Of a stretch of DNA of 64,000 bases, positions 51,260 to 59,932 are shown piece by piece. The notes under the pieces are model-generated. The model ran no database searches. It was not told the DNA's origin and saw nothing but the letters and a program-made list of their open reading frames with translations. Source of the stretch: Spirosoma linguale DSM 74. Its GTDB lineage: Bacteria > Bacteroidota > Bacteroidia > Cytophagales > Spirosomataceae. The position numbers and the translations under genes are program-made. Each line of letters begins with the position of its first letter. Positions within the stretch are counted from its first letter, which is position 1. The stretch covers positions 4,435,001 through 4,499,000 of the forward strand of contig CP001769.1 in the NCBI GenBank assembly GCA_000024525.1, in the 5' to 3' direction.

Positions 51260-52174
51260 CTATTCAATTAATCCCTGCCCTGATTCCTTTTTGCGAGTTG
51301 GGGCTATGGATAGGCCGATAGTGAGAAATGGGCCAGATTCACTATCAAAGCTTACCGTATTTTTTTCAGCTGTACTAAAATCAAATTTGCGCCGGGCTGT
51401 AATGCCTCCGGCCAGTTCCATCACGAGCGGCCCGGCCAGTTTCCACTCGACCAATGGCCCAACATTGATCCGGGTATAGCTGAGTTTATCAATCGTATTA
51501 TTCGAAATAATCTGGTCATTGATATTGATGAAACTACCTATTGTTCGGATACGTAAACCAGCTTTGAGCCGCTCATTCGGAGTCCGGAAATAGGCATTCA
51601 GGTTGGTAGGCAGTATAGCGTTCAGGTGGAATAACCTTTTTTGATAATTCACCTGGATGATCGGCAAAAGAATCTGGCGGCCAAAACGGGTGTTATACGC
51701 CAGCCCACCGCCCACCTCGAACCCTTCACGCAGTTTGTAGTGAGCCAACGCCAACGCCTGAATCAAAAAATCATCACTCGTCAATCCCTTTGTAAAATCA
51801 GACGAAATAGTAGGCAATACACCCAAAATCATTGTCCATTTTGGCGACAATGGTTTAACCACATTTAGTGAATAGATAATGGTATGAAACGTTTGCTTTA
51901 CTTCGGGCTGGCTATAAATGGGCGAATTATAGGTGGTTGTATTAAGCTGAAAATACCGAAATCCATTCACAAATATCATTCGCGACTTTTTGGCGATGAT
52001 GGGCACATTGATGTACGTGCCAAACTCCCGAAAGGCCAGTTCCTGCCCGGTTTGACTACCCTTAACGGCTACCTTCGGGTAATTGGCGTATTCAATGCCA
52101 GCCAGTTTGATCGATTGCCCATACGACAATCCTGCGGCCAAAATCAAACTGGCCATTAGCAGATAAAATTTCAT
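51260..52174 (-). CDS. DUF6268-type outer-membrane beta-barrel protein
   Basis: 304 residues with a signal peptide (KFYLLMASLILAAGLSYGQ). The rest is a run of alternating amphipathic strands, e.g. EFGTYINVPIIAKKSRMIFV, GGLAYNTRFGRQILLPIIQV and LVMELAGGITARRKFDF. This fits DUF6268-like porin-size barrels of Bacteroidota. The end EKKESGQGLIE-like tail lacks a clear C-terminal Phe. It lies 150 bp upstream of the efflux operon on the same strand, possibly co-regulated. Role unknown. Confidence 0.65.
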   Translation of the reverse strand: MKFYLLMASLILAAGLSYGQSIKLAGIEYANYPKVAVKGSQTGQELAFREFGTYINVPIIAKKSRMIFVNGFRYFQLNTTTYNSPIYSQPEVKQTFHTIIYSLNVVKPLSPKWTMILGVLPTISSDFTKGLTSDDFLIQALALAHYKLREGFEVGGGLAYNTRFGRQILLPIIQVNYQKRLFHLNAILPTNLNAYFRTPNERLKAGLRIRTIGSFININDQIISNNTIDKLSYTRINVGPLVEWKLAGPLVMELAGGITARRKFDFSTAEKNTVSFDSESGPFLTIGLSIAPTRKKESGQGLIE

Positions 52175-52365
52175 GTTTATTGGAGATAAATAGCCGTGAT
52201 TCCTATTGATGACATCGGCAGTTTGCCGCTAAACTGAACCAATGGGGCTGGATTCTCTGCGGGGAATTTATACACTGAAAGACAACTGCCCGTTTCCCTC
52301 TTGAAAATCAGGCTAGGTCTGCCTGGCTTGCTTGCTTTTTCATGGTAAATCACGAAGACCCTATG

Positions 52366-52620
52366 TCAAGGCTTCAGCACTTGCCGCCGAACGGCCCGCC
52401 GAGGCACTACAACCACTGGAACTGGGGTTACAACCACCGGAGCAGGCTTTACAACCACGGGAGTTGGGGTTACAACCACTGGTTTTGTGGCTACGACTAC
52501 GGGAGCAGGTGCTACAACCGCTCTACGGGTAACCCGTACCGCCCGTTGTGCATGAGCAAATTGAGTATTCATCAGGCTGATAAGCAGCCCAAAGAACAAG
52601 GTGGTTTTTAAGGCTTTCAT
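52366..52620 (-). CDS. small secreted Val/Pro repeat protein
   Basis: 84 residues: a signal peptide (KALKTTLFFGLLISLMNTQF AHA in two pieces), then a tract of PVVV-x-P units (VVAPAPVVVATKPVVVTPTP ...) between two Arg-rich ends (RAVRVTRRAVV and PRRAVRRQVLK). The signal peptide on the minus strand decides the reading frame; the opposite strand gives an implausible protein. The tract is probably an extended, polyproline-like linker in the envelope. No family known to me. Confidence 0.6.
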   Translation of the reverse strand: MKALKTTLFFGLLISLMNTQFAHAQRAVRVTRRAVVAPAPVVVATKPVVVTPTPVVVKPAPVVVTPVPVVVVPRRAVRRQVLKP

Positions 52621-52652
52621 GGCTTTTTGTTTGATTATGTGCTGCTTAAAGA

Positions 52653-53084
52653 CTACAGTCGTTTCCAGGTCTGGGTACGGGAGATGATGCCTTTCGATGC
52701 CTTCATTTTCAGCGTGTTTTTGTCGGCCAGTTCGATGCTACAGGGCAACGTTTCGCCCCGTTCCAGGCTGTACACTTTCCCGTTTTCCCACTTTTTGCCC
52801 GAAAAGGTCAGGCCCGTCAGGAAGGCAAGACCTACTACCGGACGATTTCGCAAGTTTTTGTCGGGGTTGTTTTTGTCGGTTTTGGGTTTGCCGGCATCGT
52901 CGTTTGGCTCGGCCAGGCTAATGATTTTTGCCGAATACGTGTCGCCGGTTTTTACGATCTCAAAACGGGCTTTGTTGTTTTCACCGGCCCATTTGCCGAC
53001 GATGTCGTTAGCGGCCGATTGAGCGAAGGAAAAATGGGCAAGCAGCAGGAGTGCGCTCAGAAAAAGAATGTTGGTCAGTTTCAT
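52653..53084 (-). CDS. DUF2147 secreted protein
   Basis: 143 residues with a signal peptide (KLTNILFLSALLLLAHFSFA). The mature part follows the DUF2147 pattern: DIVGKWAGENNKARFEIVKT, then RNRPVVGLAFLTGLTFSGKK, WENGKVYSLERGETLPCSIE and KGIISRTQTWKRL. Periplasmic lipocalin-like fold is expected. Function in general is unknown. Parallel to its neighbours with short gaps, but not clearly one operon. Confidence 0.85.
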   Translation of the reverse strand: MKLTNILFLSALLLLAHFSFAQSAANDIVGKWAGENNKARFEIVKTGDTYSAKIISLAEPNDDAGKPKTDKNNPDKNLRNRPVVGLAFLTGLTFSGKKWENGKVYSLERGETLPCSIELADKNTLKMKASKGIISRTQTWKRL

Positions 53085-53120
53085 GGGTAGTGACTGTTTA
53101 CATTGACTTGATTAGACCGT

Positions 53121-54404
53121 TTATCGAGACCCATCGCGGTTTACCCGCATGGGATTGTCCAGGGCCATAATGACCGGTTCTAAATCAGGGGGGCCGGGGG
53201 CGGTATAGCGCACATTCGGATAAGGTGTTGGTCCGGGGCCGCCAGGGTTATAAAAAGCACTGTAGCCACCGGGCAAACCGGGAATTTCAAGAAAGGTGAT
53301 GTTTCGGGCGGCCGCTTCGTCGCCAACCAGAATAATATCAATGTAATTATCCCGGTCTTCGAGGTAGCAATCGTCATAATAAACGCCTGCGCCGTGGTCT
53401 TCTTTCTTGCCCAAATCCGACAGGCCAATTACCTTCAGTTTGCCCCCCAAAACAGTGTAGTCTACGCCTGTTTTAGTCAGCATCACGGTTGTGCCGTTGG
53501 GGCCTTTTACGTGAATCCTGAAAAACTTCTCGTACATAGTGGGCCTTACGCCCGTCACACCATCCGGCGAAAAACCACCCGTGGTTAGCATCCGTAATCT
53601 GAAATCCCCACCGCCATACAGCGCAAACTCATCGTTGGGCAAATAGTCGGCCTTGTCCAAAATGCCTCCGTTTGACCCTTCACCAATTGGCTTTTTGCCA
53701 ACAAAGTTGAGCTTTGCGCCCACCAGTTGCGGACCGGCATCGTAGGGAGTTTTGGTAGTTGTCCAGCTCAACCCTACCGCACTGACGACAGTATCATTTC
53801 TGCCTTTCAGCATTAGCGGATTGGCATCGGCAATGATTTCTACTTTCACCACAAAACGCGCCCCGGCCTCGGTGCTTTTGAGCCGGTTCCCAAAATCGCC
53901 GAACAGCACCACACAATTGCGTTCGTTGTATTCCCAGTTGGGGAACATGCCGGCAGCCGTCGGATTGACTATTTCGCCGGTATTGAGCGTTATCCTAAAA
54001 TCAGTAATGTCGACTGTTTCGGTGAGCACAGGCCAGCTAAACACAACGGGCAGGGCATCGGCGGCCACGCTGTTCGCCTTATTGAAAAACGCTGCCCCTT
54101 TAAACCCGTTGGTTATGTTTTTATCCTTAACCGAGGTTCGCATAGTGGCTTCGGGGTCTTTGCCATTACCACAGCTCAGGCTACCATACCAGGAGCCGCC
54201 CACCAGTTTTACGTTTTCCTCGTTGACTTCGTCAACGCCAATGATGTCGGTAAACCCTAATCCGGCTGATAGAATCCGGGGTTCGTCGGACCAGTAATCG
54301 GCCCCGGCGAGGTTGCCGTTGTAGAGCGGATATTCGATAAATTCCTCACAGGATAAGGTCGCCAACAGACAGGCCATTGCCACCGCGATGCGTATAAATT
54401 TCAT
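53121..54404 (-). CDS. secreted lipoprotein of unknown function
   Basis: 427 residues with a lipoprotein signal (FIRIAVAMACLLATLSC, Cys19). The mature sequence is beta-rich (VDITDFRITLNTGEIVNPTA, FRIHVKGPNGTTVMLTKTGV) and ends in a Pro/Gly-rich tail. I do not recognise a family. It is 6 bp downstream of the 196-residue outer-membrane protein gene, and that gene is 7 bp downstream of the 55009 gene. These three probably form an operon for an envelope function. Confidence 0.6.
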   Translation of the reverse strand: MKFIRIAVAMACLLATLSCEEFIEYPLYNGNLAGADYWSDEPRILSAGLGFTDIIGVDEVNEENVKLVGGSWYGSLSCGNGKDPEATMRTSVKDKNITNGFKGAAFFNKANSVAADALPVVFSWPVLTETVDITDFRITLNTGEIVNPTAAGMFPNWEYNERNCVVLFGDFGNRLKSTEAGARFVVKVEIIADANPLMLKGRNDTVVSAVGLSWTTTKTPYDAGPQLVGAKLNFVGKKPIGEGSNGGILDKADYLPNDEFALYGGGDFRLRMLTTGGFSPDGVTGVRPTMYEKFFRIHVKGPNGTTVMLTKTGVDYTVLGGKLKVIGLSDLGKKEDHGAGVYYDDCYLEDRDNYIDIILVGDEAAARNITFLEIPGLPGGYSAFYNPGGPGPTPYPNVRYTAPGPPDLEPVIMALDNPMRVNRDGSR

Positions 54405-54410
54405 AAACGG

Positions 54411-55001
54411 CTATCGGTTAAAAAGCTGATATCCAATGTGCAAGCCAAGCGACAAATCGACAAACGATGGCGAGGGATATACACTGCCTGTCTGCTCAAA
54501 AACCCGGTCCTGCTTGTAGAAATACGGGCGAAGCCGGGGACCTGCCCAGATCATGGCAGAAAATCGACGTAAGCCGCCTTGTTTGAACGGAAACCAGTGA
54601 TAACCAATGACGGGCGCAAAGGCGATGTGTCTGTCGGTGAGTCGTTCCGATGAACCATCTTCGAGCAGTTCGCGCCAGTGGTATTCGAGGTGAACGCCAT
54701 AGAATAGGGCTTTCCACTTCTTTTTATTCCAGTAGCGCGTCAGGCCCAACCGAACAAACTGATCGTTTTCTTTCAGCCCCGATTGTCCATAATACGACTT
54801 GTCTCGATTGGGATAATTCACAAACGCGAGTGCCAGTTGATACTGATCATGCCGCAGCACCCCCCACACGTCATACCCCCCTTTGGTGGTGTAGCCCAGT
54901 AAATCGGTCTGAAGCGATATCGACGTTTTGGGTTGGGTGGGCTGTGCCTGTGCCACCAGCACCGCCAGCAAAAACCCGATTAGTAAAATAGATTTATTCA
55001 T
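54411..55001 (-). CDS. small outer-membrane protein of unknown function
   Basis: 196 residues, signal peptide NKSILLIGFLLAVLVAQAQ. It has aromatic-rich amphipathic strands (QYQLALAFVNYPNRDKSYYG, ALFYGVHLEYHWRELL, AFAPVIGYHWFPF, FVDLSLGLHIGYQLFNR) typical of an 8-stranded barrel. The PTQPKTSISLQTDLLGYTTK start is seen in Cytophagales OM proteins. Middle gene of the 53121-55716 group. Confidence 0.6.
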   Translation of the reverse strand: MNKSILLIGFLLAVLVAQAQPTQPKTSISLQTDLLGYTTKGGYDVWGVLRHDQYQLALAFVNYPNRDKSYYGQSGLKENDQFVRLGLTRYWNKKKWKALFYGVHLEYHWRELLEDGSSERLTDRHIAFAPVIGYHWFPFKQGGLRRFSAMIWAGPRLRPYFYKQDRVFEQTGSVYPSPSFVDLSLGLHIGYQLFNR

Positions 55002-55008
55002 GATACCC

Positions 55009-55716
55009 TTACTTAATACGCTGGTAGGTATTCATCAGGTCGTCCTGGGTTACATGGGCTTCTCCGCCGTCAATGGTTTGCAGCACCAGGTCGGCGGGCA
55101 GCAGACGGGTTTGAAAGTGCCAGCCTTTAGGCAGTTTCAGACGAGTTTGCAAGGTAGCTAGGTCTTTTTCGGTTAGGTTTGGGTCGGCAATCTGGGCGTA
55201 GCTCTGCATGATGTACTGGTGGTCGGGGCTAACCAGTTCATACACCCGGCTGCCTTTGTTGAACACGTACTTCGTAGAGCGTTTCACGGACGTTTCGGTA
55301 TAAGGCTTGGCTTTGCCCTCAAAAACCGTCCGCAGCGATACAGGAACCGTAGCGCGTTTTTTCAATTGTAACCCACCCAGCGTAACCATTGGTGGAGCCG
55401 CGTTGGACTGGCCGATTTTATCCATCAGAAAATAGCGGGGGCCATTCATTAAAACCGATTTGGCACCGAGTTCATTTTTTAGCTTATCGGCATCGATTGC
55501 TTTCCATTGACTGGCCGGGCAACTGTTGCAGCCCAGTGTGTTGTAAACTGTTGCCGTGAGGTCATTGAGTTTGCCACTCACCACCAGGATTTCGCAGTAA
55601 CGCGCTCCCCGCACCTGATTGGTGCCGTGGAGAACAGGAGAAGTCGATTGAGCCAGGGCGAGTGAGCCGGTCAGAACGGCTATACAGGCTGTCGATACGC
55701 TTGCTTTGAGTGTCAT
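55009..55716 (-). CDS. secreted protein of unknown function
   Basis: About 235 residues from the ATG at 55716, where a signal peptide begins (TLKASVSTACIAVLTGSLAL); the frame extends 26 codons upstream but that would hide the signal. The mature part has a Cys pair (TLGCNSCPASQW), GPRYFLMDKIG, and a helical end (LTEKDLATLQTRLKLPKGWH). No recognised domain. It is first of three closely spaced envelope genes and is 100 bp downstream of the LytT/LytS pair, possibly its target. Confidence 0.6.
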   Translation of the reverse strand: MTLKASVSTACIAVLTGSLALAQSTSPVLHGTNQVRGARYCEILVVSGKLNDLTATVYNTLGCNSCPASQWKAIDADKLKNELGAKSVLMNGPRYFLMDKIGQSNAAPPMVTLGGLQLKKRATVPVSLRTVFEGKAKPYTETSVKRSTKYVFNKGSRVYELVSPDHQYIMQSYAQIADPNLTEKDLATLQTRLKLPKGWHFQTRLLPADLVLQTIDGGEAHVTQDDLMNTYQRIK

Positions 55717-55817
55717 GCCAGTTGTGCGTGTTGATGGCACAAAGGTGTTCTCGATCCGAATGCCAGAAAGCGAAAAAGCGGGCGAACTGAACAAACGGGC
55801 GGATGAATTGGCTCGAC

Positions 55818-56576
55818 TTAGGCTTTCTCGACCCAGGCTAAAAACGGCGTTACTTTCAGGCGGCTCACAATGGGCAAGTCAGCGGGTTTTGCGGTGAGCG
55901 TTAGTACCACCTTCCGGTTGAAATAGGGTTCAATGGCTACAATAGCGTTGCGCTGAACAATCATCTGACGGTTGATGCGGAAGAACTGAGTGGGGTCCAG
56001 GGCCGCTTCTATTTCGTCCATCGTCTTAAACAGCGGATACTTGTCATTCTTCCGGGTATACAGGTACGACACTTCATGCTCAAAGGCAATGCACTCAATA
56101 TCAGCCACGGCCACTGGCACCAGTCGCTCCCGCACCCGCACTAGAAACGAGCGGTTGTATTGGGTAGCGGCCGACCATTGCGGTAAGAACTGAGTCAGGG
56201 TAGCCGGATCGGGCGTGAGTGCCTTGGCAATGGTATCGAGTTTAGCAAAAGCCGCCCGAACATCGGCTTCGTCAACTGGTTTCAGCAGGTAATAGATGCC
56301 GTTGGTCTTAAAGGCATCGACCATGTATTCGTCGTAGGCGGTGCAAAAAATAACGGGTGCCGTAACGGGCAGTTGCCTAAAAACGTCGAAGCTGTTGCCA
56401 TCGGCCAGCTCAATGTCCATGAAGAGCAAATCCGGCATGTACCTGCTCAGCGAGTGAACGGTTTCTTCGATGCTGCCACAAATGCCTGTTACCCGCGCAT
56501 CGGCCCGTACCGACTCGATCAGTTGCTGCAACAGCCGGGCCGATTTGGGTTCGTCTTCAATAATCAGGATCGTCAT
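55818..56576 (-). CDS. LytTR-family response regulator
   Basis: 252 residues: a receiver domain (IIEDEP at 5-10, phospho-acceptor Asp54 in LLFMDIELADG, Lys in YLLKPVDEADV) and a LytTR DNA-binding domain (about 140-250: FLVRVRERLVPVAVADIECI, FFRINRQMIVQRNAIVAIEP, PIVSRLKVTPFLAWV). It overlaps the kinase gene by 4 bp (ATGA), so the pair is coupled. LytTR regulators of this kind control local envelope or secretion genes. Confidence 0.9.
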   Translation of the reverse strand: MTILIIEDEPKSARLLQQLIESVRADARVTGICGSIEETVHSLSRYMPDLLFMDIELADGNSFDVFRQLPVTAPVIFCTAYDEYMVDAFKTNGIYYLLKPVDEADVRAAFAKLDTIAKALTPDPATLTQFLPQWSAATQYNRSFLVRVRERLVPVAVADIECIAFEHEVSYLYTRKNDKYPLFKTMDEIEAALDPTQFFRINRQMIVQRNAIVAIEPYFNRKVVLTLTAKPADLPIVSRLKVTPFLAWVEKA

Positions 56577-57601
56577 GAGTCAAGCAAAACTACCGATACG
56601 GAAAAGCTGGTTTCGGTTTCGCGGATCGTTACCCCTTCGTCGATGCCCAGTAATTTATAGCGTTTTCGCAGGTTATCGAGCCCAATGCCCGTCGAGTCTA
56701 CATCCGTCAGCTTAGGTTGTTTATTGTTTTCGACGGTGATGGTTCGGCCACCAGCCTGATAAATCCGAACGGACAGCGGTTTTGTTGCCGACAGGACATT
56801 GTGCTTAAGGCAGTTTTCGACCAGTAGTTGCAAACAGAAGGATGGTAAACGAAACGAATTTGACGCGGCTGTTACCTCGACGAGTAACGTGAGCTGGTCT
56901 TCGTACCGGAACCGCAGCATGAAGAGGTAGTTATCCAGAAAGTCCAGTTCCTCATGCAGGGGTATGGTGGTCTCGTTACGTTTGCTCAAAAACTGACGGT
57001 ACACCGCCGACAGGCGAAGCACGAATTGCTCGGCATGTTCGTCGTGTTCACGAATCATGGCCCGCAGTGTGCCAAGCGAATTGAACAGAAGATGGGGGTT
57101 AATCTGCTGTTTCAGCCCTTCGAGTTCGGCCACCAGATTTTCGTTGCGTAACTGCTCGTTCTGCCGGATCAGCACTTGCTGCTGCATGAGACTCAGAAAG
57201 GCGTATTGAATTGTCGAGATCAAGGTTACAGCAAAGCTCAGTCGAAGAAAAAGCTGGTACGTTTGTGGACTATAAGCCTGTAACGAGTGGGGTAACCAAC
57301 CGGTAAAACGCAGGGCCATAAAAAGCGTGATAGCCAGTCCATCACACAAGATGATAATTCCCAGTTTGGCTGCCACAGGCCAATGCGGCTGTTTTCTCAG
57401 AATGCGGTAAAGCTGACCATTCAACAACCAGACACCCTGCAAAAAACACGATAAAATGCACCAGGCTCCTGCCAGCGTACCCGCCGACACTTCAGGTAAG
57501 GAAGTATCCCGATTCAGAATGCCTAGTGTTGGTAGCAATAGGGCGCAAAAGACACCCAGCCAGTTCGTTCGCGATTGCATAACACCATTCGATGAGCGCA
57601 T
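56573..57601 (-). CDS. LytS/YehU-type sensor histidine kinase
   Basis: 342 residues with four likely membrane helices in the first 140 residues, a coiled coil, and the His_kinase domain with His170 in QQINPHLLFNSLGTLRAMI. The ATPase part has LQLLVENCLKHNV and GIGLDNLRKRYKLLG. It phosphorylates the LytTR protein encoded next to it. The membrane part has no recognisable ligand pocket, so the stimulus is unknown. Confidence 0.9.
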   Translation of the reverse strand: MRSSNGVMQSRTNWLGVFCALLLPTLGILNRDTSLPEVSAGTLAGAWCILSCFLQGVWLLNGQLYRILRKQPHWPVAAKLGIIILCDGLAITLFMALRFTGWLPHSLQAYSPQTYQLFLRLSFAVTLISTIQYAFLSLMQQQVLIRQNEQLRNENLVAELEGLKQQINPHLLFNSLGTLRAMIREHDEHAEQFVLRLSAVYRQFLSKRNETTIPLHEELDFLDNYLFMLRFRYEDQLTLLVEVTAASNSFRLPSFCLQLLVENCLKHNVLSATKPLSVRIYQAGGRTITVENNKQPKLTDVDSTGIGLDNLRKRYKLLGIDEGVTIRETETSFSVSVVLLDS

Positions 57602-58073
57602 AAAAAAGCCTGGGATACCCCCATTAAGCAGTTCCTAGTTTAGATGGAATCTCGTTTTGGTCGCATCCTAATGGGGAGCCGCACGGCAGTCGTTACATCT
57701 TTTTTAGGAGACCGTGAATTCACCCTAAAGTAGGGTTTAGCCCCTACATCCCAAGTTTTTATGCTCTCTCGAACTTGCGATGGAGAGTGTTTCTTTTGTT
57801 TAGATATGCCCTCAGACGGGAAGTTACGCAAGAACACAGTCCGATTCAAAACGACCATACCAGCCGTAGGCGTTACGTTTCTGACTGTGGGTTTCCAAAG
57901 TGTCAAAGCAGCTTTGGTGAATCCAGTGAAGTCTTTACGAAGCGAATAGCATTATCAATTATATTAATCTCAGAAAAGGCTCTTTTAGTCTTACATGAAG
58001 CTTTTAAATCCAAGTGACGATTTTTATGGTCGGCCGTCGCCGTACGAAATAGTAAAACTATTCACTTGTATGT
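57602..58073. other. intergenic region, unassigned
   Basis: An 88-codon minus-strand frame at 57640-57906 has no recognisable domain and an odd basic composition, so I do not call it. A weak repeat core is at 57968. The rest precedes the tRNA cluster. Confidence 0.4.
57968..58012 (+). repeat. dispersed repeat, degenerate core
   Basis: TCTCAGAAAAGGCTCTTTTA then GTCTTACATGAAGCTTTTAA. The first element matches the copy at 45159 well (TCTCAGAAAAGGCTC); the rest is poor. Confidence 0.35.
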
Positions 58074-58144
58074 TGCCGGACTAGGAATCGAACCAAGGTC
58101 ACCCGAGTCAGAGTCGGGGGTAATAACCGCTATACTATTCGGCA
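58074..58144 (-). tRNA. tRNA-Gln (CTG anticodon)
   Basis: 71 nt. Acceptor TGCCGAA/TCCGGCA (one mismatch), anticodon stem-loop CCCGA-CTCTGAC-TCGGG giving CTG, and T-arm GGTTCGATTCC. Last gene of the tRNA cluster on this strand. Confidence 0.85.
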
Positions 58145-58150
58145 ATAGGT

Positions 58151-58221
58151 TGGGGTAGATGGAATCGAACCACCGTCTTCTGCTCCAAAAGCAGACGTCC
58201 TAACCGCTGGACGATACCCCA
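58151..58221 (-). tRNA. tRNA-Gln (TTG anticodon)
   Basis: 71 nt. Acceptor TGGGGTA/TACCCCA is perfect. Anticodon stem TCTGC/GCAGA with loop TTTTGGA gives TTG, and the T-arm is GGTTCGATTCC. 6 bp upstream of the CTG isoacceptor. Confidence 0.9.
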
Positions 58222-58227
58222 ATTTGT

Positions 58228-58265
58228 GACTCTATAGGGATTCGAACCCCCGTCAACGGTTTTGG
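58228..58265 (-). pseudogene. 3' half of a tRNA-Trp (CCA), cut by IS110
   Basis: The minus strand reads CCAAAACCGTTGACGGGGGT then TCGAATCCCTATAGAGTC: anticodon CCA with its AA, the 3' anticodon stem ACCGT, the variable loop, a T-arm and the 3' acceptor strand. The sequence upstream is the left end of IS110 copy 2. No matching 5' half (expected to begin GACTCTA) is seen next to it. Confidence 0.6.
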
Positions 58266-58341
58266 ATCGGACCGCCGAACATATCTTTGATTTAGTTTGA
58301 TTGTCTACAAAAAAGTACAATTTTGAGTAGGACTTGACAAG

Positions 58342-58464
58342 GCTAGCCAGCATCCTGAGATCCGCCGATAGTACGTCCCAACGATACTGTGCCGCTGGTT
58401 GTTCTGGCTAGCTTGTCTTTTCCCTGTAGCTCCAACAGTACCCATAGACATGGTCGCTGACCAT
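58342..58464 (+). ncRNA. candidate IS110 bridge RNA
   Basis: In the non-coding left end, GCTAGCCAG (58342-58350) pairs perfectly with CTGGCTAGC (58404-58412), enclosing a 53-nt internal region that could be one guide loop. ATGGTC/GACCAT (58450-58464) forms a second small hairpin. Family knowledge: IS110-group elements express a structured RNA from this region that bridges target and donor DNA. The exact ends are not determined; the same sequence is in 19294-19533. Confidence 0.5.
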
Positions 58465-58537
58465 GATCTGGCATCCATGTGCAACAGCGGGAAAAGGCCG
58501 TCAAGCGACCAAATCATTCACCTTAATCCCCTTTCTT

Positions 58538-59666
58538 ATGCAACTGCTACGGTATTGTGTTGGTCTAGACATCAGTAAGGATTCGCTTCAGGTTTGTCTT
58601 TCGGTGATTGATATCGAGGGACGAGTAGTAGTTAAAGGATCAACTAAAGTAGTGAATAAACCAACTGCGTTTGCTCAATTAGAACAGTGGGTTGAAAAGC
58701 ATCGTAAAGCCAATCAATTACCGCTCCGCTATGTGATGGAGTCGACCGGTGTTTACCATGAGGCTATTGCTTGGCACCTCTATCAGAAGAATGAGTCGGT
58801 CTGTATTCTGTTGCCTAACAAGGCAAAACATTATCTCAAAAGCTTGGGCTATAACCGGGCAGCCGGCGCTGTCGAAGAATGATAAGATTGATGCCCAGGG
58901 GTTAGCCAGGATGGGCTTAGAACAACAGCTAACTTTGTGGGAACCCATATCTAAAAATATCTACCAATTGCGTTTATTAACTCGGCAACATCAACGATTC
59001 CAAGAATGGAAAACCCAATGTCGCAATCAGCAGCACGCCTTGGATTCCAGCGCTGTAGGCGATGATTTTATCACCAAACAGAACGCCAAGCTGCTGACTG
59101 TTTATGATCAACAGTTGGAAGCTCTGGAGAAAGCAATCCAAGATTTGATTAAGAACGATGCCGTTTTAAACCCACAAGTTGAACGGCTGACAGCCATCAA
59201 AGGCTTAGCCCTACTTTCGGTTGCTGTACTAATTGCGGAGACGAATGGGTTTGAAGGCTTTGCCAACCAGCGCCAACTAGTTAGCTATGCAGGTTATGAT
59301 GTGGTGGAAAACCAATCAGGCAATCGTTCAGGTAAGACCAAGATTTCTAAAAAAGGCAACAGTCGTATTCGTCGTGTTCTGCATTTACCTGCCTTCAATG
59401 CAGTCCGCTTTGGAGAGCCAACTTGTCAGGCTCTTTATGAGCGGATTTATCAACGAACGAATACAAAAATGAAGGCTTACGTGGCCGTCCAAAAAAAGTT
59501 ATTACTCTTGGCGTATGCCTTGTGGCGTCATCAAACCAAGTATGATCCGTTATATTCCCATGGTCCTGGACTGAGTGAGAGTCTTGTACAGAACGAGAAA
59601 AAAATAGTCCCGACTAGCGGGACTACACAGGATCAATCCACCTTGGCAGAGTTGTCCTTTAGATAA
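58538..59666 (+). CDS. IS110-family transposase, split by a +1 frameshift (copy 2)
   Basis: Same two-frame structure as copy 1. Frame one runs from the ATG at 58538 to the TGA at 58880-58882 and contains VGLDISKDSL and ESTGVYHEA. Frame two is +1 relative to it and carries SKNDKIDAQG from 58872, then the Tnp_20-type C-terminal domain with YDVVENQSGNRSGKTKIS, to the stop at 59664-59666. The joined product would be about 375 residues, near the family norm. Either a frameshifting event makes it, or the element lives on help from elsewhere. Confidence 0.75.
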
Positions 59667-59724
59667 GTCAAAGATATTAAAAAAATCCTACCTCAAAATT
59701 TGTTTTTCACGACAGTACCAGCGG

Positions 59725-59752
59725 ACCGCTATCCTAGCCACTAGAATACAGA
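59725..59752 (-). other. D-arm-like tRNA fragment at the IS110 right edge
   Basis: The minus strand reads GATCTGTATTCTAGTGGCTA then GGATAGCGGT, resembling the 5' part of a Glu/Gln-type tRNA (TCTAGTGG-TAGGAT). Its acceptor strand does not pair with the Trp half on the other side of the IS, so the two halves seem to come from different tRNA genes. Confidence 0.35.
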
Positions 59753-59762
59753 TCTATAAGAG

Positions 59763-59833
<71 letters not shown>

Positions 59834-59844
59834 TTATAATATTG

Positions 59845-59926
59845 TTGGCGCTGAGGGATTCGAACCCACTCACCCGAAGGAACAGATTTACAGTCTGCTG
59901 CAACTCTCCCGCTTTGCCGAGCGCCA
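59845..59926 (-). tRNA. tRNA-Tyr (GTA anticodon)
   Basis: 82 nt with a long variable arm (class II). Acceptor TGGCGCT/AGCGCCA; anticodon loop CTGTAAA gives GTA; T-arm GGGTTCGAATCCC. Confidence 0.9.
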
Positions 59927-59932
59927 ATGTTG

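Larger units (their letters stand above)
58266..59724 (+). mobile_element. IS110-family element copy 2, continuous
   Basis: 1459 bp, defined by the region shared with the split copy at 15508-19533. The left end starts ATCGGACCGCCGAAC and the right end finishes CAGTACCAGCGG. About 270 bp of non-coding sequence precede the transposase, typical of the IS110 group whose bridge RNA is encoded at the left end. It sits inside a tRNA cluster between a Trp half-gene and a D-arm-like fragment. Confidence 0.85.

Noticed and set aside
52332..52611. Plus-strand frames rich in Asn/His/Tyr or Leu/Gln opposite the PVVV protein
   Set aside because: The minus frame has a clear signal peptide and explains the DNA periodicity.
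57640..57906. 88-codon minus-strand frame after the LytS kinase
   Set aside because: Basic, without family resemblance; may be debris.
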